64,000 bases of DNA from assembly GCA_937924525.1 (NCBI GenBank), contig CALDSU010000003.1, forward strand, positions 62,001-126,000, written 5' to 3'. The notes below the pieces were generated by a model. The model was given only the letters and a program-made list of their open reading frames with translations, did not search any database and was not told the origin of the DNA. This DNA is from an uncultured Bryobacteraceae bacterium. GTDB lineage: Bacteria; Acidobacteriota; Terriglobia; Bryobacterales; Bryobacteraceae. Each line of letters begins with the position of its first letter. Position 1 is the stretch's first letter. The position numbers were made by a program, and so were the translations under genes. Positions 52,849 to 61,014 of this stretch are shown here, in pieces.

Positions 52849-53748
52849 GTGTTTCGAGGCGTCATCCCTATTCTGCACACCCCGTTCCGGGAAGACGGCG
52901 AGCTGGATTTGGAATCGCTTGCTCGGGAGGTGGACTTCGCCTGCGCGGCAGGGGTGGAAGCGATGGCGTTTCCTGGTTTCGCCAGTGAGTGGTGGAAACT
53001 GTCGGAGGAGGAGATCGACCGGGCGGCGGCCGTGATTCGCGAGCGCAGCCGCGGGCGGGCGAGGGTGATTTTCAACGTGACCGCGCAGGCCACCGTGCGC
53101 GCGGCGGCGCAGGCCCGCCGTTTCACGGAAATGGGGGCGGACGGGCTGATGTGTCTGCCGCCGTTCATCGTACCCGCCGGCCAGGCCGCGTTGCGCGCGC
53201 ATCTCCGCGCGGTGATGGGCGCATCCTCGTTGCCCCACATCTTGCAGTACTCGGCTTCGCTGACCGGCATCCGGATGAGCTCGGCGGAGATTCAGGACCT
53301 GCACCGCGAGTTTCCGCACTTCGTCTGCGTGAAGATCGACTACATTCCGCCCGGACCGATGGTGACGCAACTGGTGAACGATCTGGGGACCGCCGAGTTC
53401 ACCTACTTGATTGGCTACTCCGGCTTGCAATTGGCCGATGCGCTGCGGCGCGGCGCGCACGGGCTGATGGGCGGCGTAGGACACCTCGCCGAAGACCTCC
53501 ACGTGTTCCGCGCGCTGCGGCGGGACCCCTCCGGCGGGCTGGAATGGTTCCACCGCCTGCTTCCCGTGCTCAACTTCGAAATGCAAACCGTGGACACCAC
53601 GGTGGCGGTGCACAAGCAGTTGCTGTTTGAGCAGGGCGTGTTCGCCAGCCCGCACGTCCGGCAGCCGGGGTGGATGCTGGACGCGGCGGGCATTGAGTAC
53701 CTGCGGGAGTTGATGGCGGTGGCGCGGACCGTGCGAGAGGCGCCGTAG
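52849..53748 (+). CDS. Dihydrodipicolinate synthase family aldolase
   Basis: The 299-residue TIM barrel belongs to the DHDPS/N-acetylneuraminate lyase family. The Schiff-base Lys is Lys162 (VCVKIDYIPPGP), and Tyr134 (ILQYSASLTG) takes the place of the conserved Tyr. The carboxylate-binding GTTGE is replaced by PGFASEWW, so dihydrodipicolinate synthesis is unlikely; an aldol cleavage of a sugar acid or similar is more probable. The GTG start at 52849 is supported by GAGGA at 52841-52845. It ends the PSD1/DUF1501 operon. Confidence 0.88.
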   Translation: MFRGVIPILHTPFREDGELDLESLAREVDFACAAGVEAMAFPGFASEWWKLSEEEIDRAAAVIRERSRGRARVIFNVTAQATVRAAAQARRFTEMGADGLMCLPPFIVPAGQAALRAHLRAVMGASSLPHILQYSASLTGIRMSSAEIQDLHREFPHFVCVKIDYIPPGPMVTQLVNDLGTAEFTYLIGYSGLQLADALRRGAHGLMGGVGHLAEDLHVFRALRRDPSGGLEWFHRLLPVLNFEMQTVDTTVAVHKQLLFEQGVFASPHVRQPGWMLDAAGIEYLRELMAVARTVREAP

Positions 53749-53850
53749 CCGCGTCGGGGCCTGGGCCCGTCGGAGCCTTGCCCCACGATTCTCGAGACCT
53801 GGAGACGGGTCGCCCTGCGGCACGCAAGCGTGCCTGCGCCATAGGAGGGC

Positions 53851-54666
53851 TCAGGGCCGGAGAAACATGGCGCTGTAGATGTGATCCCAGTCGGCTTCGG
53901 GTTGGGCCGTGGGCAGGTCGTCGACCAGCAGGCCGCCATCGGCCAGGGTCGGCCCGACCGCCGCGGGCGCCAACAAGCCCTGCAAACGTTCGAGTTCGGA
54001 CTGAAACCAGGCGGCGACTTCGGGTCCGTGCAGCAGGTGGCGTAAGTCGAGCTTGCCTTCCGGCCGGATGCGCAACAGCCAACCCTGCTCGCGCGAGCCG
54101 GTTTCCTCCACACGTCCGGCGATGGGAGCCAGGACGCGGGCGACGGCGCCTTCCCGCTGGACCTGCCACGCGATGGAGTGCGTGTCCAGCACCGCGCCCG
54201 GCGGCGGCAGTTCCACCGTGGCGGCGGGTCCGGCCAGGCGCTCGGCCAGCTCGTCCATGCCGACCAGCACCGTCCCGTCCGCTTGCGGCTCCACCCAGGC
54301 ATGGCCGCGGTGGTAGAAACGGTCCGGCGAATGATCGATGCCGTTCGGAACGGCGACCAACCCCTGCGCCTCGCGCGCGGCAAAGGCAGGGTGCTCGGCG
54401 CAGGTCCGGCAGTCGAACCCTCGCTCGCACAGCCGCCCGGGCGCGGTCCCGGTCAGCGCATGGCGGCACAGGCGTTCGGCCGGCGGGAGTTCTTCGAACT
54501 CCGCGTGCCAACGGATCGCGGCGGCGCGGCGTTCCCGCCAGGCCCGAAGATAGCGGATAGCCGCCGCCGTCAGGCTGGCGAGAATCACGACCAAAACCGT
54601 AAAGAAAGCGCCGAGAAAAATGACGTGCGCGACACTCCATTCAAAACCACTAACGCCCGGAAACAT
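53851..54666 (-). CDS. Membrane-anchored glycine-cleavage-H-like protein lacking the lipoyl lysine
   Basis: The 271-residue protein has one membrane helix (residues ~12-38), a four-Cys cluster at Cys67, Cys80, Cys86 and Cys89 (CRHALTG, then CERGFDCRTCAEH) and a GcvH-like hammerhead domain (~118-240, FYHRGHAWVEPQADG to LAPIAGRVEETG). The lipoyl Lys site aligns to Gly173-Ala174 in WQVQREGAVARV, so it should not carry lipoate. Similar Cys motifs occur, as I recall, in H-like proteins of anaerobic redox clusters. It is the last gene of the respiratory operon, overlapping the NrfD-like gene by 17 bases. A structural or cluster-binding role is inferred. Confidence 0.78.
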   Translation of the reverse strand: MFPGVSGFEWSVAHVIFLGAFFTVLVVILASLTAAAIRYLRAWRERRAAAIRWHAEFEELPPAERLCRHALTGTAPGRLCERGFDCRTCAEHPAFAAREAQGLVAVPNGIDHSPDRFYHRGHAWVEPQADGTVLVGMDELAERLAGPAATVELPPPGAVLDTHSIAWQVQREGAVARVLAPIAGRVEETGSREQGWLLRIRPEGKLDLRHLLHGPEVAAWFQSELERLQGLLAPAAVGPTLADGGLLVDDLPTAQPEADWDHIYSAMFLRP

Positions 54667-55969
54667 GGATCTCCTCCTGTTGCGGCCCTCTTGCGGTGGC
54701 GCGGGCCAGTTCTTTCTCCTGGGGGAATAACGTCAAATAGCGGAAGGAAAGCGAGTACACGATCACCGCGTACGCCACCACGCCCAGGAACGTGGCTACT
54801 TCCACCCAATTGGGAAGGTACGTCCGAAATTCGTCAAACGGCAAGGTGGGCAGCGCCAGCGTCTGGATCGTGAACACCAGGCGGTTGACCACGATGCCCG
54901 CGCAGGCCAGCGCCGCTCCGCACAGCAGCCAGCGGCGCGGCCCCTCCTCGCTGGCGCGGAGCAGGATCAAGGCCGGCAGCAAGCCCAGCACCACGATCTC
55001 CAGGAACAACACCCACGAGCCGAACGGGGCCCAGGCATAGAATTCCCACGGACGGAAGCCCGCCTGCTGCGAGGTCGAGTTCAGCCAGATCACCGTGTCC
55101 ACGCACTTGAAGAACACGTACGCGGTCAGCAGCACGCCGGAAGTGCGGGCCATCAACCGGTAGACCGAGCCCCGAACCAGGCGGTGACCGGAGATCTTCT
55201 CCGTCAGCCAGGTGGTCAGCATCAGAAAGGCGGGCCCGGCAGCGATCGCCGAAAGGATGAACAGGAAGAACGTGGCCGGCCAGATGCCGAAACCTTCCCG
55301 GTAGGCGAACGGGCGGCCATACATCACGCCGAACAGCCCGCCGAGCGAACCCTGGTGGAAGAACGACAGAAACGTGCCCACGCCCGCCAGCACCGGCATC
55401 ACCTTGTGAAGCTGGAATTCGAACACCAGGAACGACGGGATCTGCGACAGCTTCCTGTTCTTCAGGACCAGCGGCAGGTACTCGATGGACAGCACGATCA
55501 GGTAACAGGTGATGCAGAAAGTCACCTCGGCCAGCATCGAGTGGGTGTTGGGATGCCAGAAGGTGAACCAGGCGCGCAGCGGCTGGCCCACGTCCACCAT
55601 CAGCACCACCACCGCGCCGCTGTAGCAGAGGAAGCCCAGCACGACGGCGCTGCGGATGACGGCGCCCATCTCGTGCCAGCGCAGGATATAGAAAAGGAAG
55701 CCGCTGAAAAAGGCGCCCGCGCCCAGCGCGATGATGGCAAGGTCCAGGAAGATCCACAGCCCGAACACGAACCGGTGGTCCATGTTGGTGTGGTAAAGAC
55801 CGTCGCGCAGGCACATCCATCCGGCGTACAAGCCGAGGAGCAGCAGCGCCACCCAGGGTGAAAGCCAGCCCAGGAACTGCGCCGTCGAACAGCGCGAGAC
55901 GCCGCGCGGGATCCAGCCCTTGTCCAGAACGGCAGGCTCGGGGAAACGGGAGACGGCCATGTCAGCCAC
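54650..55969 (-). CDS. NrfD/PsrC-like quinone-interacting membrane subunit
   Basis: The 439-residue protein has about ten membrane helices and belongs to the NrfD/PsrC family (GAGAFFSGFLFYILRWHEMG, SFLVFEFQLHKVMPVLAGVG, FFHQGSLGGLFGVMYGRPFA). In Qrc, alternative complex III and polysulfide reductase this subunit binds the quinone and may take part in proton or charge transfer. It overlaps the ferredoxin-like gene by 8 bases and the H-like gene by 17, consistent with a tight complex. Confidence 0.9.
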   Translation of the reverse strand: MADMAVSRFPEPAVLDKGWIPRGVSRCSTAQFLGWLSPWVALLLLGLYAGWMCLRDGLYHTNMDHRFVFGLWIFLDLAIIALGAGAFFSGFLFYILRWHEMGAVIRSAVVLGFLCYSGAVVVLMVDVGQPLRAWFTFWHPNTHSMLAEVTFCITCYLIVLSIEYLPLVLKNRKLSQIPSFLVFEFQLHKVMPVLAGVGTFLSFFHQGSLGGLFGVMYGRPFAYREGFGIWPATFFLFILSAIAAGPAFLMLTTWLTEKISGHRLVRGSVYRLMARTSGVLLTAYVFFKCVDTVIWLNSTSQQAGFRPWEFYAWAPFGSWVLFLEIVVLGLLPALILLRASEEGPRRWLLCGAALACAGIVVNRLVFTIQTLALPTLPFDEFRTYLPNWVEVATFLGVVAYAVIVYSLSFRYLTLFPQEKELARATARGPQQEEIHVSGR

Positions 55970-56753
55970 GGGTCACCTCCTGATTGGGGGCCGCGCCGCC
56001 CTGGCGGGCCAGATCGCGCACCCAGCGGCGCCGGGTGCGGTAGTACACTTTGGGTCCGGTGCCCAGGCGTTCAAGCCAGCGGAACGACTCCGGCTGGGCG
56101 GCCAAGCGGCTGACCTCGCTGGCCTTGTCGGCCAGATCTCCGAACACGATCGCCTGCGTGGGGCAGGCCTCGACGCACGCCGGCACGTACTCGCCCGGAT
56201 TCAGGTCGCGGCGGCCCTCCGCCGCTGCCCGGTCTTCGGCGGCGTGCAGCCGGGAATGGCACAGGTCGCACTTTTCGACGACGCCGCGCATGCGCGGCGC
56301 GACGCCTGGATTCAGCGTAGTTTCCATCCCCGCCGGCCAGGCCGGGTCCCACCAGTTGAAGGTCCGGGCCTGATAGGGGCAGGCGGCCATGCAATAGCGG
56401 CAGCCCAGGCAGCGTTGCGGCATCTGCTCGACGATGCCCGTGAGCGGATCCACTTCCACCGCCTGCTGCGGGCAGACCGTTTCGCACGGCGTGCGGTCGC
56501 CGCACTGCATGCACAGGATGGGGATGAAGGCCGTGCGCCGCGAGTTCCGTTCCCGCACCGTAAAGACGCGCATCAGGTTGATCCCCTTGCGCTCGTCGGC
56601 TTCCGGAGGTCCCGAGGGCACGTTGTTTTCCACGGCGCACGCGGTCATGCACGCGCCGCAGCCCGTGCAGCGGTCCAGGTCGATGACCATGCCATAGCGC
56701 CGCTGCTTTTGGGGAGGCGGAGTCGGGATCTTCGCTTGGGCTGCCATGTTCAT
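55962..56753 (-). CDS. 16-Cys ferredoxin-like electron-transfer subunit
   Basis: The 263-residue protein has four [4Fe-4S]-type Cys sets: Cys29/32/35/39, Cys81/84/90/94, Cys115/118/121/125 and Cys162/165/193/197. The layout is that of DMSO-reductase-type FeS subunits and of QrcC. It has no signal; it could be carried out by the Tat partner. The start ATG is complementary to 56751-56753 and overlaps the stop of the molybdopterin-family gene by ATGA, the operon's normal junction. It passes electrons between the NrfD-like and molybdopterin-family subunits. Confidence 0.92.
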   Translation of the reverse strand: MNMAAQAKIPTPPPQKQRRYGMVIDLDRCTGCGACMTACAVENNVPSGPPEADERKGINLMRVFTVRERNSRRTAFIPILCMQCGDRTPCETVCPQQAVEVDPLTGIVEQMPQRCLGCRYCMAACPYQARTFNWWDPAWPAGMETTLNPGVAPRMRGVVEKCDLCHSRLHAAEDRAAAEGRRDLNPGEYVPACVEACPTQAIVFGDLADKASEVSRLAAQPESFRWLERLGTGPKVYYRTRRRWVRDLARQGGAAPNQEVTRG

Positions 56754-58759
56754 GCTCTCCTCAGTTGGGCCGGCGACCAGCGCCACGCGCCGTCCCTGCT
56801 TACCGGAAACAGCGCCAACGTCTCGGCGCCGCGATCGCCTTCGATCGCCACCTCGACGAAACCGTCCGCCATGCCGGGGTCCGTGCGGACCACCACCGCC
56901 GTTTCACCTTTGGGAGTGGCCAGCACGGCGCGTCCGCGATGTTTCAGACCCAGCGACTCGGCCGTGCGCGGGTGCACGCGAACTTCACCCGCGGCGGGCT
57001 CCAGATGCGACTCGCGCGTCAACTTGCTGGCCAAGGGCGGAGAAGGCATCGAGCCGGCGCCCCCGCGGCTTCCCGCCGGCGTCGCCAGCAGCGGGAATTG
57101 CGCCGTCGACGCAACCTGGGGAAGGTCCGGCAGGTCGGGGATGGCGGCGCGTAAGGGACGCGGGGCTGGTTCAGGATCATCGACCCAAACGGCGCCCTCC
57201 GTGAGCTGGTCCCAAAGGCCCTCGCCCACGGGGGAGGATTCGTCGGGCTCGGCCAGCGGTCGCACCACTCCTCGTCCCGCCTTCTCGATCGCCGCAGCCT
57301 TGGCTTGCAGCAGCGCATCCAGCGTTTGGTCTTCTGGCAAGCCGAAACGGTGCAGTACCGCCTCTGGGGAAATCGCCCCTTCCGGCATCGGGAACAGCGG
57401 CTTCGCCAGCGACCAGGAAGCCAAGCGGGAACCGGGCGTCTCGGGAATCTCTTCCCACGCCTCGAAAGGCGCCGGAACCGGCAGCGTCCAGGTGGCTTGG
57501 GCGGTCCAGGCGGTGCGGAACGCCGACAGGTGGATCGTGACGGCGTCCGGAGCCAGTTTGTCCTGGATCAGTTCGAGCGGCCAGGCGCACCCGGAGGAAG
57601 CCGAATCTACGATCAGCACGTCGATCGAACGGGCTGGCGCCCGGGCGAGCGTGGTCTCGGCAGGCAGACCGGGCGGGAGCGTGGGTTGCGGGACCGGGCG
57701 GCGCTCGACGATGCCGCCGGGCGTGCCCAGCGCGCCGAGCAGTGCGTTGAGCACGGACAGCGCCTGTTCCGTCGCCGCAGGAAGGGGACCGGCAACCGGA
57801 TCGCCGCCGCCGACTGCCACGGCCGGCCGGGCCGTGGCCAGCTCCCGGGCAAGCTCCTGAATCTGGGCGAGGGGTACGCCAGTCCGCGCGGCGGCTTCTT
57901 CCGGAGGGAACGCACTGAGGCTGGCGGGCAGCGCCAGCCCGGCGCCCGCGCCGTGCTCGCGGATGAGAATCGAAATCAACCCGCGCACCAGCGCGTGTTC
58001 CGAGTCCGGGCGAATGGCCATCCACCGGTCGGACAGCGCGGCGGTCCGGGAGTTGCCGGACGCGGCGTGCCAGAAGCGAATCTTCCGTTCCGGAGCGCCC
58101 CACAGGCGCAGCAGCCGTCCGGGCGCTCCCCAATGATCCAGTAGCGGCGCGCCGACGCTGAAGATCGTCCGGGAGCGTTCGAAATCGTAGCCGAGGGAAC
58201 GGGGCGGGCGGCCCGTCAGTTCCGCCACGGCGCGCAGGGTGCCCTCTTCGGGCGCCGGCAGCGTCACATACTGCGCGCGCGGAAAACCGGCGAGAAATTG
58301 GCGGTACAGCACGGACACCATGCGTCCAGGCCGCTGGTCCAAAACCGCAACGACGGCGCCGGAACGGCGAGCCCGCTCGACCGCCGCCGCGGCGTCTTCG
58401 AGCGCTTCCGCCAGCGGCGCGGCCTTGCCCCGGTGGAGAGCGGTGCGCAGGCGGCTCTGGTGAAACGGCAGCTGATGCCCGGCGAAACCGCGGGCGCACA
58501 GCGCGCCTCCCGGCGTGCTGGACACCGCGAACGGCGCCTCGTTGACGCGGCGCACCTTCATGCCGCAACCCGCCGGGCAGAGCGGGCACACCGTGTGGGT
58601 GATCGTGATCTCGCCGCGGGGGTGTTTCGGAAGCCACGACCAGTTCTGCGTCCAGATGGAAACGTCGTCCAGCAGTTTCCACGGCACGGGGGTGAACACC
58701 ATCCCCACGCCCGCGCCAGCGGCGGTCATCAACAAGAGATCTCTTCGCGTGGCAGACAT
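56750..58759 (-). CDS. Molybdopterin-oxidoreductase-family subunit (QrcB-like) with Tat signal
   Basis: The 669-residue protein has a Tat leader (SATRRDLLLMTAAGAGVGM) and an N-terminal [4Fe-4S] site at Cys58, Cys61, Cys65 and Cys88 (TVCPLCPAGCGMKV, ALCARGF). A C-terminal MopB dinucleotide-binding-like domain ends VRTDPGMADGFVEVAIEGD. Its length matches QrcB, which keeps the fold but not the molybdenum cofactor, and the sequence is divergent. I start at the ATG complementary to 58757-58759 after AGGAAG. It lies between the cytochrome and FeS genes, as in Qrc. Confidence 0.85.
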   Translation of the reverse strand: MSATRRDLLLMTAAGAGVGMVFTPVPWKLLDDVSIWTQNWSWLPKHPRGEITITHTVCPLCPAGCGMKVRRVNEAPFAVSSTPGGALCARGFAGHQLPFHQSRLRTALHRGKAAPLAEALEDAAAAVERARRSGAVVAVLDQRPGRMVSVLYRQFLAGFPRAQYVTLPAPEEGTLRAVAELTGRPPRSLGYDFERSRTIFSVGAPLLDHWGAPGRLLRLWGAPERKIRFWHAASGNSRTAALSDRWMAIRPDSEHALVRGLISILIREHGAGAGLALPASLSAFPPEEAAARTGVPLAQIQELARELATARPAVAVGGGDPVAGPLPAATEQALSVLNALLGALGTPGGIVERRPVPQPTLPPGLPAETTLARAPARSIDVLIVDSASSGCAWPLELIQDKLAPDAVTIHLSAFRTAWTAQATWTLPVPAPFEAWEEIPETPGSRLASWSLAKPLFPMPEGAISPEAVLHRFGLPEDQTLDALLQAKAAAIEKAGRGVVRPLAEPDESSPVGEGLWDQLTEGAVWVDDPEPAPRPLRAAIPDLPDLPQVASTAQFPLLATPAGSRGGAGSMPSPPLASKLTRESHLEPAAGEVRVHPRTAESLGLKHRGRAVLATPKGETAVVVRTDPGMADGFVEVAIEGDRGAETLALFPVSRDGAWRWSPAQLRRA

Positions 58760-58773
58760 GGTTCTTCCTCGGT

Positions 58774-59358
58774 TCACTTATGGCAGCCCAGGCAGCCCGC
58801 CACCACCGAGCGCTGGCGGTGACAATCTTCGCAGTCGCTCATCTTCATGCCTTCGCCGGGTTTCCAGCCGATCCGCAACATGCGGGGGCCCCAGATATCC
58901 CGGCTGTAGCCGCTGATCCGGTTCCGCTGGAAATCCTTCAGCCGTGCGCTCTCGCCCACCGCCCCGTGGCAATCCTCGCAGGCCATCTCGCCCACCTTAA
59001 CGTGGCGGGCGTGCGAGAAACGCACGTTGTCCGGCTGGCGGGAATAGACCAGCCAGGGCACCTCCCGATGGGGCGTCACGAACGCTTCGATGAAGTGTTT
59101 CTCCTGGGGAGTCTCCCCTGCCGGTTCGGTATGACAGGGCAGACAGGTCTCCAGGCGGGGAATGCCGGCGAAAGACCCGTCGTCGCGAAACGCGTGACAA
59201 TCGGAGCAACTCATGCCGGCTTCGCCGGTATGTACTTGGTGACTGAATTGCGCCGGTTGGGGAATCCGTTCGTACAACACCGCCGGAAACACCAGCCAGC
59301 CGAGGGCCAGCATTCCCGCCAGCCCCGCGAGAAACGAAAAAACGGATCGCAGGTTCAT
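58774..59358 (-). CDS. Membrane-anchored pentahaem c-type cytochrome
   Basis: The 194-residue protein has an N-terminal anchor helix (residues ~5-30) and five CXXCH motifs at residues 51, 72, 127, 176 and 189 (first Cys of each). His residues in FSHQVHTG and FSHARHVK are probable distal ligands. ActA of alternative complex III is also a pentahaem, QrcA has six haems, so it fits either group. The ATG complementary to 59356-59358 shares a base with the upstream stop; a GTG at 59361 is possible. It would be the electron outlet or inlet of the complex. Confidence 0.9.
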   Translation of the reverse strand: MNLRSVFSFLAGLAGMLALGWLVFPAVLYERIPQPAQFSHQVHTGEAGMSCSDCHAFRDDGSFAGIPRLETCLPCHTEPAGETPQEKHFIEAFVTPHREVPWLVYSRQPDNVRFSHARHVKVGEMACEDCHGAVGESARLKDFQRNRISGYSRDIWGPRMLRIGWKPGEGMKMSDCEDCHRQRSVVAGCLGCHK

Positions 59359-60275
59359 CACTCGTGCATCCAGCCCCGTTGCGGGGAAAAGAATTCGTGA
59401 AGAACTTCCAGGATTTCGTCGCGGGACAGCGCGCTGGCGAATCCCGGCGCGAGCGAACCTCCGTCGCCCGCTAGTGCAAACACTCCCGCGTGGCGCGTTC
59501 CCGCCAGCCGGTGCACGCGTTCATTCAACCGCTGCACTTCGGCGCGCATCCAGGCGGCGGCGCGCGCGCCGCGCATCAGGCCGGCATCCCGTCCGTTGTC
59601 CGCGGGCAACTCCCAGCCTTCGAAAAGCCACCCGGTGCGATAGCAATCCCGCAACAGCCGCCCGGGATCCGCGCGCAAATACAGGTTCGGCCGCTCCAAC
59701 AGAACAGTCTTGGGAAACGTAACCGGCCAGTCGACTCCGTGGGCCGAGATCACCGCGCTCGGCCGGCACGTGCCCCGTACCGTAATGAAGTGCACCCGGT
59801 CCACCTGGGCCAGGACGCTCGCCAACAAACCGTCCACGCCGATGTGGCACATCCCGTCCTCTTCCACATCGAGCCAGAGGTGATTCGGCGTATAAGACAG
59901 CCTCTCCGGCAGGTCGATTCCATCGATATTCGCGACTGCATCCGGCCGGTCGAGCGAAGGGCGGGCCAGCGACAGGTACATCTCGCAGTAGCGGTGAGCG
60001 CTCGAACCGCAGCGCGTAATCTGCGACTGGCTGAAAGGGATGTACTTCGGCGTCTGGGCCGCGGCGCAATACTGGACGAGAGTCTCATCCAGCAGCGGGC
60101 AACGCCCCGTGGGCGACGGGCTCACGTTCCGCTCCGCCAGCACCGGGCAGGTGGCGTGAGCGGCCGTCAGACATTTGTCGGTAGCTGCGGCCGTCGCCTC
60201 GCAGACAATTCCCCGCCGCGCAGGCATCGCGCGGCAGTTCCTCGTCCGGGTTTCTTTCAAGAAAGGGCAGCCCAT
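59358..60275 (-). CDS. Cys-rich glycine-cleavage-H-like protein with a duplicated four-Cys motif
   Basis: The 305-residue protein has no signal or membrane helix. Residues 3-105 contain two copies of a motif: Cys3-Cys14-Cys35-Cys43 and Cys59-Cys70-Cys89-Cys97, each with CP(F/L)L-x-ET and a later C-x3-AH-x2-C. A GcvH-like domain follows (~128-225, HLWLDVEEDG, ending TGWLFEGW) without Lys at the lipoyl position. The rest (~225-305) is helical. It is second in the operon and has a different N-terminal half from the H-like protein at the other end. Metal binding by the Cys repeats is inferred. Confidence 0.78.
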   Translation of the reverse strand: MGCPFLKETRTRNCRAMPARRGIVCEATAAATDKCLTAAHATCPVLAERNVSPSPTGRCPLLDETLVQYCAAAQTPKYIPFSQSQITRCGSSAHRYCEMYLSLARPSLDRPDAVANIDGIDLPERLSYTPNHLWLDVEEDGMCHIGVDGLLASVLAQVDRVHFITVRGTCRPSAVISAHGVDWPVTFPKTVLLERPNLYLRADPGRLLRDCYRTGWLFEGWELPADNGRDAGLMRGARAAAWMRAEVQRLNERVHRLAGTRHAGVFALAGDGGSLAPGFASALSRDEILEVLHEFFSPQRGWMHE

Positions 60276-60291
60276 GACCAGCCTCGCTCCC

Positions 60292-60594
60292 CTAGCGGGT
60301 CTTGTTTGGCTTGGAAGCCTCGGCGCTGTTCGGCGTGTCGGCCGGCTCGCCGCCGTCGGCCATGGTCAGGCCCAGTTCGGGAACATGCAACGTGTGCGGG
60401 TCACTCCTCCCAAAGAACTGCCCGACTTCGCGGTCGATCTCCATGCCGCGCGCATGCAACTGCCAGCGCCGGCGGATTTCGACCAGGAAGCTACCGCCCA
60501 GCGCGGCCAGGCAGGCCAGCATCACCAACCCTAAGGCGACATTCGTCAGATTCAACCAAATCGTTTGCGGATCGCTCCAATCGATGCCAAACAT
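60292..60594 (-). CDS. Small membrane protein at the head of the respiratory operon
   Basis: The 100-residue protein has one transmembrane helix (residues ~12-38) and a charged tail (IRRRWQLHARGMEIDREVG). The ATG complementary to 60592-60594 follows the strong ribosome-binding site AAAAGGAG. No family is recognised. Its place as first gene and the 16-base gap to the next gene suggest it is a small subunit or assembly factor of the complex. Confidence 0.7.
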   Translation of the reverse strand: MFGIDWSDPQTIWLNLTNVALGLVMLACLAALGGSFLVEIRRRWQLHARGMEIDREVGQFFGRSDPHTLHVPELGLTMADGGEPADTPNSAEASKPNKTR

Positions 60595-61014
60595 GGCGTT
60601 CTCCTTTTCTGGGGGATTTCTTCGTGTGCGGGACAATCCCCAACCTGCCTACAGCACGCGGGTCGCCAATCGGTGAAGACATCTTAAAAGAGGCGCCTAA
60701 AAGATTGATAAAAATGAGTTTCAGATCCGCGCGGAGCGCCGCAGGAGTCGCTCGCCACATGCCGTCCGTCTGAGATTCCCACACGGCTCGTCTGGAAATC
60801 CGGCACGAGCCCCCCCGACGAGGCAGTTCCTGCCTGCGGGGAGGTCGCGCAGGCGATTTGCTCCCGCTCGAAATTGGGCCTGCCGGATCGCGCTTCTACT
60901 GCTGCCGGGCGACCCGAATCGGAGATCTCGGACGAGATTTCGGCACGCGATGACGGGGTACGCTGCGGTTGCGCTCAGCGTTTTCCGTTAGAAAATCCCC
61001 GGCCCCTCAGCGCT
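60595..61014. other. Intergenic region upstream of the respiratory operon
   Basis: This 420-base stretch lies between the TIGR03437-type gene and the respiratory operon, both on the minus strand. It contains hairpin arms GGCTCGT (60784-60790) with ACGAGCC (60804-60810) and AGGCAG-TTC-CTGCCT near 60826-60840, neither followed by a T run. I see no gene. The operon promoter should be here. Confidence 0.45.
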
